From Prorocentrum cordatum (taxonomy: Eukaryota > Sar > Dinophyceae > Prorocentrales > Prorocentraceae), in contig CAUYUJ010012102.1 of the NCBI GenBank assembly GCA_963575745.1, positions 217,001 through 281,000 on the forward strand: DNA of 64,000 nt, written 5' to 3'. Each line of letters opens with the position of its first letter. Position 1 is the stretch's first letter. The notes under the pieces are model-generated. The model saw only the letters and a list, made by a program, of their open reading frames with translations, ran no database searches and was not told the DNA's origin. This document shows positions 9,859-20,409 of this stretch, one piece after another. The translations under genes were made by a program, and so were the position numbers.

Positions 9859-9987
9859 TTGCCAGCACCTGGACGCCCACTCCCCGTGCGTCGTGCGCGC
9901 TTTTTTCTTCTCGCGAGAAGATCCGGGGATGCTCCTCGATGGCCCCGCCGGAACAAACAAACACGCATACGTCCGAACGATGCCAAG
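9859..9987 (+). mobile_element. FB-C element, diverged copy
   Basis: The start CTTGCCAGCACCTGGACGCC, internal GGGGATGCTCCTCGATGGCC and end ACGTCCGAACGATGCCAAG align with FB-C. No clear target duplication. Confidence 0.65.
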
Positions 9988-10109
9988 GGAAGCGACGATG
10001 ACGGGGTGGGCTCCCCCCCCTTGGCTGCGAGGGCGGGCGGGCAGCCCGCATCGGCTGCTCCGCGATGCCCTGATGCTGCGACGACACCTCCGGGGGACGG
10101 CGCCATTCT

Positions 10110-10350
10110 CTGGCCGTCGGGGCCCTCCTCCTCGCCCTTCCCCCCTCCGCCGTCTCCGCACCCTGCTCCTCGCCCTCCCCTCCCGCCCCCCCCTCTGGCG
10201 ATGGGGCGCCCTCCCCCTCCTCCTCCCCCCCCTCCTCTTGGGGAGACCAACAGGGAAGCACCGATACCGAGCAACTCCACGGACCTCTTCCGCGGCGCGT
10301 CCTGACCAAGACCTCGAGGCGCATCCGGCGGTGGCGAGGAGGGCCTCCCA
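10110..10350. repeat. C-rich tract and partial FB-D element
   Basis: Pyrimidine-rich CCCTCC/CCTCCT stretches are followed by GCACCGATACCG (about 10258) and GGCGGTGGCGAG (10327-10338), which match FB-D at 45421-45655. Confidence 0.5.
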
Positions 10351-10483
10351 GGAGGCCCCAAACGGGGAACCTGGGCGGAGGGTCGAAGTATGGATGCCTT
10401 GTCCCCCTCTCCCTCTCGCCATCCTTCTCGTCATCTTGAGCAGGGACCGACCGTCCTGGCATTCCTATCGTCATACCACGACA

Positions 10484-10620
10484 GGTTCTCAGAACCCAAT
10501 AATGTTCTAAGAACAAAAACAATGTTCTTAGAACAGAAACCCGATGTGTTAAAACAATACAGCCCCAGCCAGAAATGTTCCAAGAACATTTTGTGGGAAC
10601 CACAAAAGGTTCTCAGAACA
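10484..10620. repeat. Cluster of GTTCTNAGAAC palindromes
   Basis: Five near-identical short palindromes occur in about 140 bases: GTTCTCAGAAC, GTTCTAAGAAC, GTTCTTAGAAC, GTTCCAAGAAC and GTTCTCAGAAC. The function is unknown; they may be decayed foldback arms or binding sites. Confidence 0.7.
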
Positions 10621-11320
10621 TTGTTTGGTGGGGGCTATAGGCGAGCCAGGACGCTTCGTCACTGCTTGTCATTCTCGTCCTCATCCTTGCCGTCCTTCTC
10701 CTCCTCGCCGGCACCCTCCAACGACGGCACCCGCCGTCCGCCACCGCCTTTTCCCTTCCTTGGCAGCCTCGAGGGGCCCACCTGCTGCTCCACGTGGGCC
10801 CCTGGCTGCGTCTGGCCCCGTAGCGGCTTCTACAACTGCCAGCGTTGATTCATCTCCCCCTCCCCTCGCCGCCCTCTCCGTCTCCCTCTCCCCCCCTTCG
10901 TCTCCTCCTCCCTCCCCCTCCTCCTCCTCCCCCCCCCTCCCTCTCCCCTCCTCCTCCTCCCCCTCCTCCTCCTCTCCTCCCCTCCCTCCCTCTCCTCCTC
11001 CTCCCCCTCTCCCTCTCCCCCCCTCCCTCTCCTCTCGCCTCCCCCTCCCTCTCCTCCTCCCTCTGCCCCTCGCCCATCCCCCTCCTGCGCCACGAAGGAA
11101 AGAGGTTCCCAAGAAGGCGGGTCCTGGGAGGTTCTGGCCTTCCTCGGGCCCCTGGGGCCGTCAAGGAGCGACTCGGAATGAAGAGCTGGTGCCAGAGAGA
11201 GGTGCGATACACTGTGGCACGGAGTGCAACCCCGGGTGGAGGCTTCCGAGAAGCATCAAGACTCCAGGTCCCAAGCATAGTGGCGGGATGGGCTACAAGC
11301 TAATGGATGCACATGCCGTG
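10621..11320. other. Pyrimidine-rich region, (CTC)n-like, no gene
   Basis: Bases 10850-11085 are almost pure C/T with CTCC repeats. Pro/Ser/Leu-rich frames on this strand and Gly/Arg/Glu-rich frames opposite are artefacts. Confidence 0.7.
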
Positions 11321-11324
11321 TAGG

Positions 11325-11425
11325 GCAGCGTGGCGCAGCATGGCGCGGTGTCGAGCAGCGCATCGCAATGCAACGCGGTGCAGTACGGTACTGCGCAGTG
11401 CGGTGCGGTGCAGCGCACTTACTTT
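11325..11425. repeat. Degenerate GCGCAGCATG-type short repeat
   Basis: Repeated GCAGCGTGGC, GCAGCATGGC and GTGCGGTGCA words. It precedes a TGGACTGGA-rich stretch at 11665-11720. Confidence 0.55.
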
Positions 11426-11714
11426 CATGCACTGTCATTTGCTGACGAATTGCGTCTGAACTCGCCAAATGGATATATACTGAAACAGACTGACGGCGGC
11501 CATGCTGATAACAGTGGAGGTTCACGCACGCCTGAAACACGGTCAAGGCATGATACATTCACCCCAAACACTTACGAAAGATTGCTGGCTCGGCCGTAGC
11601 GCCACCCTCCCACGCATATAAGCAAGCGCAGACTGCACATATATCAGACGCCTGAAATGAAGTGAACTGGCGTGGACTGGAGTAGACTGAACTGAAGTAG
11701 ACTGGACTGGATTG

Positions 11715-12195
11715 GGGTGGACTCTACTCCACTCTACGCTACTCTACTCTACTCTGTTCTACCCTACTCTACTCTACCATCAACCCTACCCGGTAAGGCC
11801 CTACCCTACTCTACTCTACTCTGCTCTACCCTAACCTACTCTACCCTAGCCTACCCTTCTCTAACCTACTCGACACCATTATACGCTACTCTACTCTACT
11901 CTACTCTACTCCTACTGTTCATTACTCTATTCGTTGTATGTCTCTACTCTACTATCCTCAACACTGGTCTACTCTGCGCTATTATGCCCCACTGGACTCT
12001 ACCATCTACCCTACTTTGCTCTACTCCACCCTGGTCCACTCTGCCCTATTTTACTCAACCTACACTACCCTCTCTCGCCTAATTAACTCTACTCCTACTG
12101 CCCTTCTCTACTCGTCAGCCTACTCTACATTCACTACTCTACCCTACTCTACTCCTACTCCTACTCTACTCCTGCTCTACTGTAACTCTGCTCCT
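11715..12195. repeat. TACTC pentamer array 1
   Basis: About 480 bases dominated by CTACTCTACTC with frequent single-base variants. A second array in the same orientation is at 14715-14985. Confidence 0.85.
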
Positions 12196-12424
12196 GACTA
12201 ATCTCCGCCACTGGTGCCCCTGTGGCATGACGTGCTATGTCACCGGGCCAGTTGCTCAACCCCGGAGCCCCAGTCGTCAACCCTGACGATCTACAGTGAA
12301 CCAGTATAGCACGGATGCGCGATGAGGATGCAGGGGCCTTGGACGACGCCCATGTCGAAGCTTTTCCAGCGGGGCGCGGTAAGCGGAAGCGGCGAAGCAT
12401 GGACCGAGGAGAAGAGGATGCCAG

Positions 12425-12648
12425 GGTGCCCTTTTCGGGTCGGGCGAAAGGGGGGGATAGCAAAGGGGGGGTTTGAGAATCAGCTCACGTAGCTGATTTT
12501 CCCGGCGCCTCCCGGCGCCGGGAGGCGGCTATGTATCGAGGAATGGGCCCCGCGGTGAGGCCGAAACCAGCTGCATGCAGCAGATTTCGTAACCCCCCCT
12601 TTCCCAATCCGTCCCTTTCGCCCGGCCCGACCTTTGGGAAGGCTGCCC
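12425..12648. mobile_element. FB-J foldback element
   Basis: The arm GGTGCCCTTTTCGGGTCGGG at about 12425 pairs with CCCGGCCCGACCTTTGGG at about 12620-12640, and both adjoin G7/C7 runs. The centre holds a CCCGGCGCCTCCCGGCGCC palindrome. No target duplication was recognised. Confidence 0.55.
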
Positions 12649-12657
12649 ATCTTGGGC

Positions 12658-12880
12658 GCCCGAGTTATCCGGGGTAACTCGGGTCCGGGGTAACTCGGGT
12701 TTGGATTCCCGAGAAAGGAACCCGAGTTAGCCCTGACCCGAGTTACCCCTGATGATTCGGGGCTCTGGACGCCCGAGTTATCCGGGATAACTCGGGTCCG
12801 GGGTAACTCGGGTTTGGATTCCCAAGAAACGAACCCGAGTTATCCCTGACCCGAGTTACCCCTGATGATTCGGGGCTCTG
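12658..12880. repeat. Tandem duplication, 2 x 113 bp, each unit a hairpin
   Basis: Unit one begins GCCCGAGTTATCCGGGGTAA at 12658 and unit two GCCCGAGTTATCCGGGATAA at 12771. Within each unit ACTCGGGT words in the first half face ACCCGAGT words in the second, so a single strand folds back. Confidence 0.85.
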
Positions 12881-14045
12881 ACCATCCTCACCCCCGTGGT
12901 TGCCTCTTTCCCCAAGGGCCCAGACACCCAGCCATCACCTCGCCTCGGGGCCCCCCCAGCGCACCCCCCGCGGCGCCCCCGGTGTGCCCCCCGGGGCCCC
13001 GCCGCGGCCCGCCGCGCGACGCGTTCGGGCCCGAGGGGGCCCCAGGACGGGCCGAGCGGGTCCCGAGAGGGTCCCGAGAGGCCCCCGAGTGGGCCCTGGA
13101 AACGACAAAGCCGTTGTTGTTACCGGTTCCGTGTTGCCGTTTTTTTGTTGCCAATTCCGAGACGCCGTTTTTGTTACCCGTTCCGTCGCCGTGCTTTGGA
13201 CCGGTTCCGTCTCCGGTTCCGATCCTGGAGCCGATTTTGTTCGCCGTTTCCGGTCGCCGTTGTTTTGCCGTTGCCATTTTCAAGGGACATTTTTTTGGAA
13301 ACGGTGAAAATTGGGCGTGGCTTAATGGGGGGGTCACAAATGCGGGGGTCAGAAAAGGTTCCCTTTCGTGCCCCTTTCGGGCCCCTCCAGAGCCCCAGGG
13401 GGCTGGTTTAGGTACCGTTTGGGTACCTTTTCGGACCACCCTCGCCGCCCCCCCCATTTATGACCCCCCCATTACGCGGCGCCCAAGAAAAAACGGCCCT
13501 GCCGTTTCCGGGGCCCACAAAGCCCGGGAGGCCCCCAGGGACGGTCCAACAGGGCCCCGGATCGCGGACCGAGACGCCCACGATGGCCCCGAGACGGCTC
13601 AAGAGGCAAACATCGTGTGTTGCTCTTGGGTGCTTCAATGTTTCTTGGCTTCTCCACTTTGGGAGTTTCCGACGCCCCAAGACAGCCCAACAGGCGCCCA
13701 AGAGCGCGCCAAGATGGCCTCAGAGGCCCGAAGGAGGGCCCCAGGGCGGCCCACAAGGGTCCCAAGACGGACCAAGAGGCGCCCAAGACAGCCGCAAGAG
13801 AGGCCCCAGAAGAGGAACTGGAACCGAAATCCCGAACTCTCCGCAAGAAGGCCCCCAGGAAGCTCCAAGAGGCCTCACGAGGCCCCCCAGAGGCCCAACA
13901 GGAGGCCCCAAACGGCCCCCTGGCCCCCCAGATGCCTCCCACAAGACCCAATCGAGCATCCAAGAGACCGCAATCATGTCCAAAGAGGGGCCGAGAGGGG
14001 GAGCACAAACAGCCATTTCGAGCCCTGATACTGTCCAAGCAAAGA
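12881..14045. repeat. GC-rich sequence with CCGTTCCG words and GCCCCAAGAGG-family repeat
   Basis: Bases 13095-13280 repeat CCGTTCCG/CCGGTTCCG/GCCGTT words. Bases 13650-13975 belong to the dispersed GCCCCAAGAGG family, introduced by TTTGGGAGTTTCCGACGCCC at about 13659. The 387-aa plus-strand frame across this region has repeat composition only, so no gene is called. Confidence 0.6.
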
Positions 14046-14049
14046 CTAT

Positions 14050-14640
14050 ATGACTCACGAGGCACTGGTTTGGCACCACTTGAGGCATGTAGCCGGTATG
14101 GCTCTGGTGGTACGTCCTTGGTACAACTTAGGACATATAGCCGATACGACGAAACTGGACGCTCTTGGTAACAACCCAGACATACAGGCGACATGCCTAA
14201 AATGGTACGTGCCTCGTTCCAGTTGAGGCATACGGGCAATATGAACCCAGTGGTACATCCTTGGATCCATTCTGGGGCGTACACATGAATCACACAATAT
14301 GACTTAAGTGTGAACTGCTTCGGGGACTTCAAGCATAGAGGCGACACGTATCAAGTGAAACTCGGTATATCTTGAAGCATGCAAGTGATATGACGCTAAT
14401 GGTAATTGCTCTGTACCTCTTGTGACATAAGGACGGCATGCCTGGAGCAATACTACCGCGTCGTACCACTTGCGGCATACAGGCGGCATGATTCAAGCTG
14501 TATTTGCTTCGAACTACCTAAAGCATGCACAGGTTAGGACTCCCATGGGCGATACGACTTAAGTGGTACGTGGTGCCACTTGCGCCGTACACGCGATATG
14601 CCTCAAGTGGCGCCTGCCTGGTACAACTTGCACATCCCCA
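14050..14640. repeat. Degenerate minisatellite, period about 45-60
   Basis: About ten loose copies of a unit containing TGGTAC...ACTTGAGGCATACAGGCGATATGA. Examples are at 14090, 14140 and 14218, with GGCATACAGGCGGCATGA at about 14473. Confidence 0.65.
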
Positions 14641-14714
14641 AACTGCCTAACAAATGCCCAAGCAATCCTCATACCTCAACCGAGACACGGTGGCGGGGTG
14701 GGCCGAAGGCAATC

Positions 14715-14985
14715 ATATTTCCTCTACCCTACATACTCTACTCTGCTCTACTCTATTCTATTATCCACCCTACTCAACTCTACTTTGTTCTACTCTACAC
14801 CGCTATACTCGCCATACTCGACCCTACCCTACACTAACGTACCCTACCCTACCCTACCCTACTCGACCCTACTCCTACTCTACTCTACTCCTACTCTACT
14901 CTACTCTACTCTGCCACTCTACGCTGGACGATTCTACTCTATTATGCTATACTATGTTCTACTCTACTCTAATATGCTATACTTC
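14715..14985. repeat. TACTC pentamer array 2
   Basis: Repeats of CTACTCTACTC/CCTACCCTAC as at 11715, in the same orientation. Confidence 0.85.
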
Positions 14986-15039
14986 TGATCTTGACGAATG
15001 GTGGAAGATTGTTGGGACGCCGTTGGAATAGCCACATGA

Positions 15040-15265
15040 AGCCATTAGAATAGCAGAGGGAGCTGGGCGGATACATAGGATGCCATGCGCAACGAATAAA
15101 AGCCATGCGAAAGAGAGGATGCTAGCAGAGGAAGCTAGGCGGATAGCAGAGGAAGTCATGCGCAACAAAGAACGTGTGTGGGGGCAGAATAGAAAGTCAG
15201 GCGGACAGCAGAGGAAGCGACGCGGAACACAGGAGGCACTGCGCAAGGGGAGGGACCAACGGACA
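15040..15265. repeat. Degenerate AGCAGAGGAAG short tandem repeat
   Basis: AGCAGAGGAAGCTAGGCGGA and variants occur at about 15043, 15124, 15145 and 15199, separated by CATGCGCAACAAA-like words. Confidence 0.55.
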
Positions 15266-15823
15266 CATTTTCTAGGGATTGAGCTAGGACTCTTGTAGGC
15301 AGAACCTGTTTGGAGAAACACATATTTTGCCTCCCGTCCCTTATCCTGGCTCGTCCAAACACGCCTGGCCCCTGGTCATGACCTTTCCCTTCCAAGGGGC
15401 GTGGGAGGTTAAGGTGCATTTCATTAGATTTGGACGTGTAATTTAAAAAGCTGGCAAATTCTGCATCTCTGATCGGGCGTTGGCAGGACTGGGTTTAAGG
15501 TGCCTAGATTAATCATGTGTCATGGGGAACGCCCCCCCCGCCACATTCCACTACCCTGAACTGCCGTCACCCGAAAAACACCACCTACAGCAGACATAAT
15601 TTAATAATTCCGGCAAATTTTTGGGGCCTCCGGGCCCAATCACTAAGCGGCTCCCCTTGACCAAAGTCCTGGCTATAGCCGATCCGTGTTGGGGACTGCT
15701 GCGCTCAGACCCCCTGCACGGGGGGGTGGATGACGCAGAGGGCGCCAACTCTCAGGCACGGTAGGCTCTGAGGCCAGTGCTGCTTGCTTCGGTCCCCTCG
15801 CAAATAACGAGAGAACCACTCTC
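15266..15823. other. No supported feature
   Basis: Single-copy-looking sequence without a convincing reading frame or repeat. Confidence 0.3.
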
Positions 15824-16017
15824 GGGAGCGGCCAAGAGGGGGGCGTCCAAGAGGGGGGGGTGCAAATCATGACCGGCGGCATGTGCGCGGCCAAGAGGTG
15901 GGGGGGGCCAGGGACGAAATGAAATAAGAAGGGGCGCCATGAAATCTGGGGAAATATCATGGCCCACGCCATGATATCCACCCCCCCCTAGTCATCACCC
16001 CCCTCTTTTCAGCCCCC
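15824..16017. mobile_element. FB-L foldback element, copy 1
   Basis: Nearly the same sequence recurs at 26584-26776. The outer arms GGCCAAGAGGGGGGCGTCC and CATCACCCCCCTCTTTTC pair. Internally ATATCATGGCCCACGCCATGATAT-type sequence (about 15954-15977) forms a tight hairpin. Confidence 0.75.
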
Positions 16018-16027
16018 GATCTTGAGC

Positions 16028-17300
16028 TCAGGAGGAGGAGGAGGAGGAGGAAGAGGAGGAGGAGGAGGAGTTGAGGAGGAGTGGAGGAGGAGGAGGAGTT
16101 GAGGAGGAGTTGAGGAGGAGTTGAGGAGGAGAAGGAGGAGGAGAACGCTCCGCCGCCCACACCCGAGGCACGTGGACGCGCCGCGCCAGGCGCCGTGGCG
16201 TGGCGAGAGGGGGCCTGTCGCAGACCTGCGAGCCGGCGGCGCACGGGAACGCGACCAGCTCGTGCCCCTGCGCGCGCGGCGCGGGGCGGTGCCGGCAGGG
16301 GGAAGGGGGGCAGGGCGGGGCGGGCGACACGGACAATCTCAGGGATGCGCCCTCAAAAAAGAAGGGAGTCCCTAAGATTGGCATCGTGATGAGGAGGTGC
16401 CCAGCGTAGGGATAGGTATATGTTCCAGGCTGGTAAGGCAGGGGGCGTGGGGGAGGGGCGGGGCGGGCGACACGGAGGTCGCAGCCACGCCCTGCCGCAG
16501 CTCGAGGGGAGCCCGCCGTGCCCTCTCGTGGGCTCCTCCCCGGACCTGCGCTGCTCGCCGCGCTTCTCGGCGAGACCGGCGCGCATCGGCGCTTTTTGGT
16601 GCCATGGAGTAACCCACTGCCAGAGATGCTGGCGCGCGCGCGAGCGCACTCCAGAGACGGAATTGCGAAGGCACGCGAGGCTTCCCTGATTTGCTGCCGA
16701 AAGCCACTTGTTACCAGCCTCGAACTTATCCCTACCCCTAAGATTGACACGCCAAAAGGCGATGACAATCTTAGGGATTCGCCCTCAAAAAATAAGGGAA
16801 TCCTAGGGATATGTTCCAGGCTGGTAAACTTGGGTTTTGCTCCTCCAGGGTCAGGGATCGCAGCTCCCACGGATGGGCCGCACGGAGCACCCAAACGTCA
16901 GAGCGACGGGTGCAGGGTCGCGGCGCTGGGGCTGCGGCCTGCCTCCCCGCCGGAGAAAACACATGGGGCAATCTTGAATCGCCGTCTGTGCGGGCAGTAG
17001 TTATATCCAGATCCAGAGCGTCGTGGACTTTTGGGGAAGAGGTGCCGCAACGCCGAGGCGCACTGGATATGGATAAAATCAAGCCTCTTGGGGCCAGATC
17101 TTTATCCATATCCAGTGCGTCTACGGTTTCTGGGGCAGAGAACCCAAGAATCCAAGACGCACTGGATGTGGATATAACTATTGCCCGCAGTCTGAGCCAA
17201 ATCCCACCGCAACGACACGACCCCTCACCACGAAAGCGCGAAGATGCAGGGCTAGGGAACCCGCTGGCACGAGGTTAAACACGGTGCTTGGATATCCGAA
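16028..17300 (-). CDS. Candidate host gene G3, interrupted by foldback elements
   Basis: Coding-like blocks on the minus strand are separated by insertions. The upstream block ends in ...VGFGSD; the next runs ...HVFSPAGRQ... to HPWELRSLTLEEQNPS; the last starts GFRQQIREASRAFAIPS and continues through GHELVAFPCAAGSQVC into a Pro/Ser-rich stretch from a GGA array. Each upstream block hits a stop inside FB-H (16989-17189) or FB-G (16711-16827). Removing each element with one copy of its 5-bp duplication joins the blocks in frame (206 and 122 bases). No domain is recognised, the start and first exon are unknown, and the final Ser-rich part may be noncoding. Other frames are also open in this GC-rich DNA, so the model is tentative. 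Confidence 0.3.
16029..16143. repeat. (GGA)n with GTTGA interruptions
   Basis: GGAGGAGGA blocks spaced by GTTGAGGAGGAGT units. Confidence 0.9.
16315..16475. mobile_element. FB-G element, truncated copy between GC-rich direct repeats
   Basis: About 16333-16436 matches FB-G (CAATCTCAGGGATGCGCCCTC, then TATGTTCCAGGCTGGTAA) but lacks the first end. GGGCGGGGCGGGCGACACGG occurs on both sides, ending at 16332 and 16475, which is longer than the 5-bp duplications of intact copies. Confidence 0.7.
16711..16827. mobile_element. FB-G foldback element inside G3 (TSD ACTTG)
   Basis: It is 117 bases with ends TTACCAGCCTCGAAC and GTTCCAGGCTGGTAA. ACTTG flanks it at 16706-16710 and 16828-16832. Confidence 0.88.
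16989..17189. mobile_element. FB-H foldback element inside G3 (TSD GTCTG)
   Basis: It is 201 bases with ends TGCGGGCAGTAGTTATATCC and GGATATAACTATTGCCCGCA. GTCTG flanks it at 16984-16988 and 17190-17194. A second inner palindrome built on CACTGGATATGGATAAA lies at its centre. Confidence 0.88.
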
Positions 17301-17429
17301 TCTCCACCATGTAGCGCACGGCGTGGCGCAGATTCACAACACACACACACACACACGCACACCTTGAACAGCAAAACAAACGCGCTCGACATCAGGAGGT
17401 CTGTCACACATGCAGCTTCTGGTGCCGCC

Positions 17430-17600
17430 TCCTCCTTCGACATCGAGCTGAGTGGGGGTCGCTGAGACAGGCCGGACGAGATTCAAGGAGGATGTCGAGC
17501 CTAGAACGTCCTCTTTCGAAATCGAGCTGAATGGGGGTCGGTGAGACAGGCTGGACGAGAGTCAAGGAGGACGTGGAGCCTAGAACGCCCTCAACGGTGG
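17430..17600. repeat. Direct repeat, period about 78
   Basis: ATCGAGCTGAGTGGGGGTCG at about 17441 recurs as ATCGAGCTGAATGGGGGTCG at about 17519, with the following GAGACAGGC...GGACGAGA...CAAGGAGGA also repeated. Confidence 0.75.
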
Positions 17601-17679
17601 TCGTGCGTTTTCCTGTTCGCACCGCAACAATCGACCCGGTGCATGCGTTGCGCTGAGCATCCGCCGTACTCTCATTCGA

Positions 17680-18225
17680 GCTTGAGCTCAAGGTCGCCGG
17701 GGCAGGTTCGATGAGTTAGTTTCAAGAGAGGTGAAGCCCAGAGTCAACGACAACGATCCATAATGCAGTGTTGTGATGGAAGTTTGTTTTACACTGCCCT
17801 TGTTTCGCGTCTCTGTTTGAACTTGGGATGAATTCCGATGGGAGAGGTTTGAGGAGATTCAAGGAGGGTGTGGAGCCTGGAGCGTCACTGGCGGTGATCA
17901 TACAGATGTTTTCGATGCTTGCACTGCACATTCTGATGCGCTACATTGATAAATTGAATGTGCTTCGCATCTTTGTTTAAACTTAAACCAACACCCACTG
18001 GGAGAGGTTTGGCGAGGTTCGAAGAGGGCGTGGAGCCTAGAGCGTCACCGGCGGTGATCATGCACATGTTGTTGGATGCTGGCACTGCATTTTCTGACGC
18101 GCTGTATTGTGGAATTTGATTTCTTTCGAATCCTCGTTCGAGCATGACCGGAATGTCGCCGTGACAGGTTTGCTGAGATTGAAGGGGGGTGGAGCCCAGA
18201 ACGTCAACGACGGCGTCCCTAACAC
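17680..18225. repeat. Degenerate minisatellite, period about 160
   Basis: Units begin near 17683, 17816, 17976 and 18137 with a TTTGAACTTGGGATGAATTC-like start, and share GGGAGAGGTTTG, GTGGAGCC and AGCGTCACTGGCGGTGATCA. It continues the style of the 78-bp repeat just upstream. Confidence 0.75.
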
Positions 18226-18410
18226 AGTGTTCTGCTGCATTGCGGCTGCCTTGCGATGCATGCTGCATCATATTTTGCGCTGCGGCTGTTTCGCATCCTC
18301 ATGAAGGACTCAAGACGCACGCCGCTGGAATGTGCTTAGGGAGATGCAACCCTGGGGCCCCTGGTCCTGGTCGGTCGCCCATGTGTTTTGCTTGTTTGTG
18401 TCCTCTTCAC

Positions 18411-18445
18411 TATATATATACATACATATATATATATATATATTT
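18411..18445. repeat. (TA)n microsatellite
   Basis: TATATATACATACATATATA and similar. Confidence 0.9.
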
Positions 18446-18619
18446 AGAAATAGATTTAACACGCAACATATTTGTTCTAATCCGCCGACCCTGTCGGTCT
18501 TCCCCACAGCGTCGTCGCCTCTTCTGCTTTCCGAGGGCTCCCTACACAAGTCCACACACAAATTGAACGTCGTCGTCCTTCCGTCGAAAGGAAGCCCCTT
18601 CCCTTGATCCCTTCCCCGC

Positions 18620-18926
18620 CAGGAGGGGGGGGCGGGGTCCCCGGGCAACTCCTGGGGGGGGTCCCCCCTCAACTCCCGGGGGGGGGGTCCCCCCTCAACT
18701 CGGGGGGATCCCCCCTCGGATACGCAGCCCCCCGCCTCTCATCCTCCTGCGTCCTGGGGCTCCGTTGGCCCTCCAGGGCCGTCTGCGGGACCTTTCATCC
18801 CTTTCCTGCCGGGGGGGGGTCCCGGGGCAACTCCTGGGGGTGGGTCTCCCCTCGGATACGCAGCCCCCCGCCTCTCATCCTCCTGCGTCCTGGGGCTCCG
18901 TTGGCCCTCCGGGCCCGTCTGCGGGC
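18620..18926. repeat. Direct repeat of about 77 bp with G/C-run palindromes
   Basis: CCTCGGATACGCAGCCCCCC starts at about 18714 and again at about 18849. Both continue into CATCCTCCTGCGTCCTGGGG and CCGTTGGCCCTCC. Between them CAACTCCTGGGG/GGGTCCCCCC blocks repeat. Confidence 0.8.
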
Positions 18927-20405
18927 CCTTTCAGCCAATCGTGAGGCTCCTTGGAGACCTTTCGCCATTTTTTGACTCTCTTGGCAGCCTCCGGCTGCAC
19001 TCTTGACAGCCTCGAGAGCGCTTTTGGACCTCGCTTGACGCCGTCTTGGAACCCTCTCGGGCCACTTGAGGGCGCTCTTTGCATATCTTGGCACTCTCTG
19101 GAGCCGTTCCCGAACCCTGGAGGAGGCCTCTTGAGCTGTCTTCGGACGACCTTGCAGACATCTGGCGCCTTCGAGCCATCTGATGGCGTCTTGGACTCCT
19201 CTACCTCGATTGTGTTCGTCGTTGCTGCCTACAGGGTCGGCGGCATCGGCCGTAAGGCCTTCGCAATAAATCATGAAAACCGTCCCGCACTGCTGGCGGC
19301 AAGGCCTGGCTCTGTTAGTGGACGCCACGCCGTTTTCCAGTTGCTCCTACTCTCACTGTGTTCTGTCGCGCTGCTTGGTTTTGCTCTCCGCGTCGATGCT
19401 TCAACTTGAGCCTCAGATTCTTGGCAGATTTCGTTGGCCACTGGCGGCATAGGTCAGGCATCATTGGTGGAATCTACGCTGGTTTGGTTCGTTGCGCAGT
19501 TGTTGCGTCACTGCATTATGTTGCACATGTTCTTGCTCTTCACATCGATGCTTGAACTTCACCGATTTTCTTCGCTAGTTACATATGACGCTGGCGAGCT
19601 TCGTGGATTCTGCATGGGAGCTGGACGGTTTTCCTTGTGATGTGGCTGCTTCCTATGCAAGCGGGTTCCTACTGACCCGGGTGAATTCAGACCGTGATCA
19701 GTCGGGCTTCGGTGGATTCTGCAAAAAAAAGCCTACGGATCCTGCACCCAAACCGAGGTCAATGCAACCATGGCTCCGCAGGAACCTGCACGATCCGGCG
19801 CTCTGACAGACCCCCCGATGCAAGCCCTCTGCATCTCTGCCGGGGTCAACCTTATGGCCCTCCAGGGCCGTCTCTACCGCTGGCAACATAGGACTAGTGT
19901 TTGTCTGCAAATACAAACACGGTTGGTTAGTCCCTTCGTTTGTCTCTTCCTGCACTGATGCGCCCACTGCGCTGATCCCGTCCATTGCAAATTGCGCGGC
20001 TCATTGCCCTTTCTGTCCGCGTCCGATTTTGAGCTTGAAATTGGGATTCTAAACTTCGTGTGGAATCAGCATGGACTTCCTGGGAACCGTCCTTGGCAAT
20101 CCTCCGTAGCCGTCCTTCGCAATCTGAGGCCATTTGCACCGCTGCTGTCCAAGAGCCGACACTTCTGATTGTGATTTGATCGTCCCTGTCCGCCAGTTTG
20201 CTTCTTACCTCCTTCCAACCTGTCTCCTCCTGTTTTCGTTTCCAACGCATCCGATTTCGACTTCGACTTCGATCCCTGCGCGCGGGACTTGATTCCAGTC
20301 CCAGCCCAAAAAGCAACAAGGAGCGTGCTTCCTGAACGATCCGATACGCTCTGCTCCGGTTCTCTGAGATCCAATGTTCATCCAAGTCGATCTCTACGCT
20401 TTTAG
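18927..20405. other. Degenerate repeat-like sequence, no supported gene
   Basis: Bases 18950-19180 are the GCCCCAAGAGG family in reverse orientation (CTTGGCAGCCTC words). Bases 19340-20400 contain loose GATGCTTCAACTTGAGCCTC / GATGCTTGAACTTCACCGAT units spaced about 155-160 bases, similar in style to 17680-18225. No frame has recognisable content. Confidence 0.4.
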
Positions 20406-20409
20406 ATTC

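Noticed and set aside
13262-13285. SL-like word CCGTTGCCATTTTCAAGG
   Set aside because: It lacks GGCT of the spliced leader and lies in a CCGTT-rich degenerate repeat, so chance similarity is likely.
12865-14028. 387-aa plus-strand frame
   Set aside because: Composition follows the CCGTTCCG and GCCCCAAGAGG repeats; no motif.
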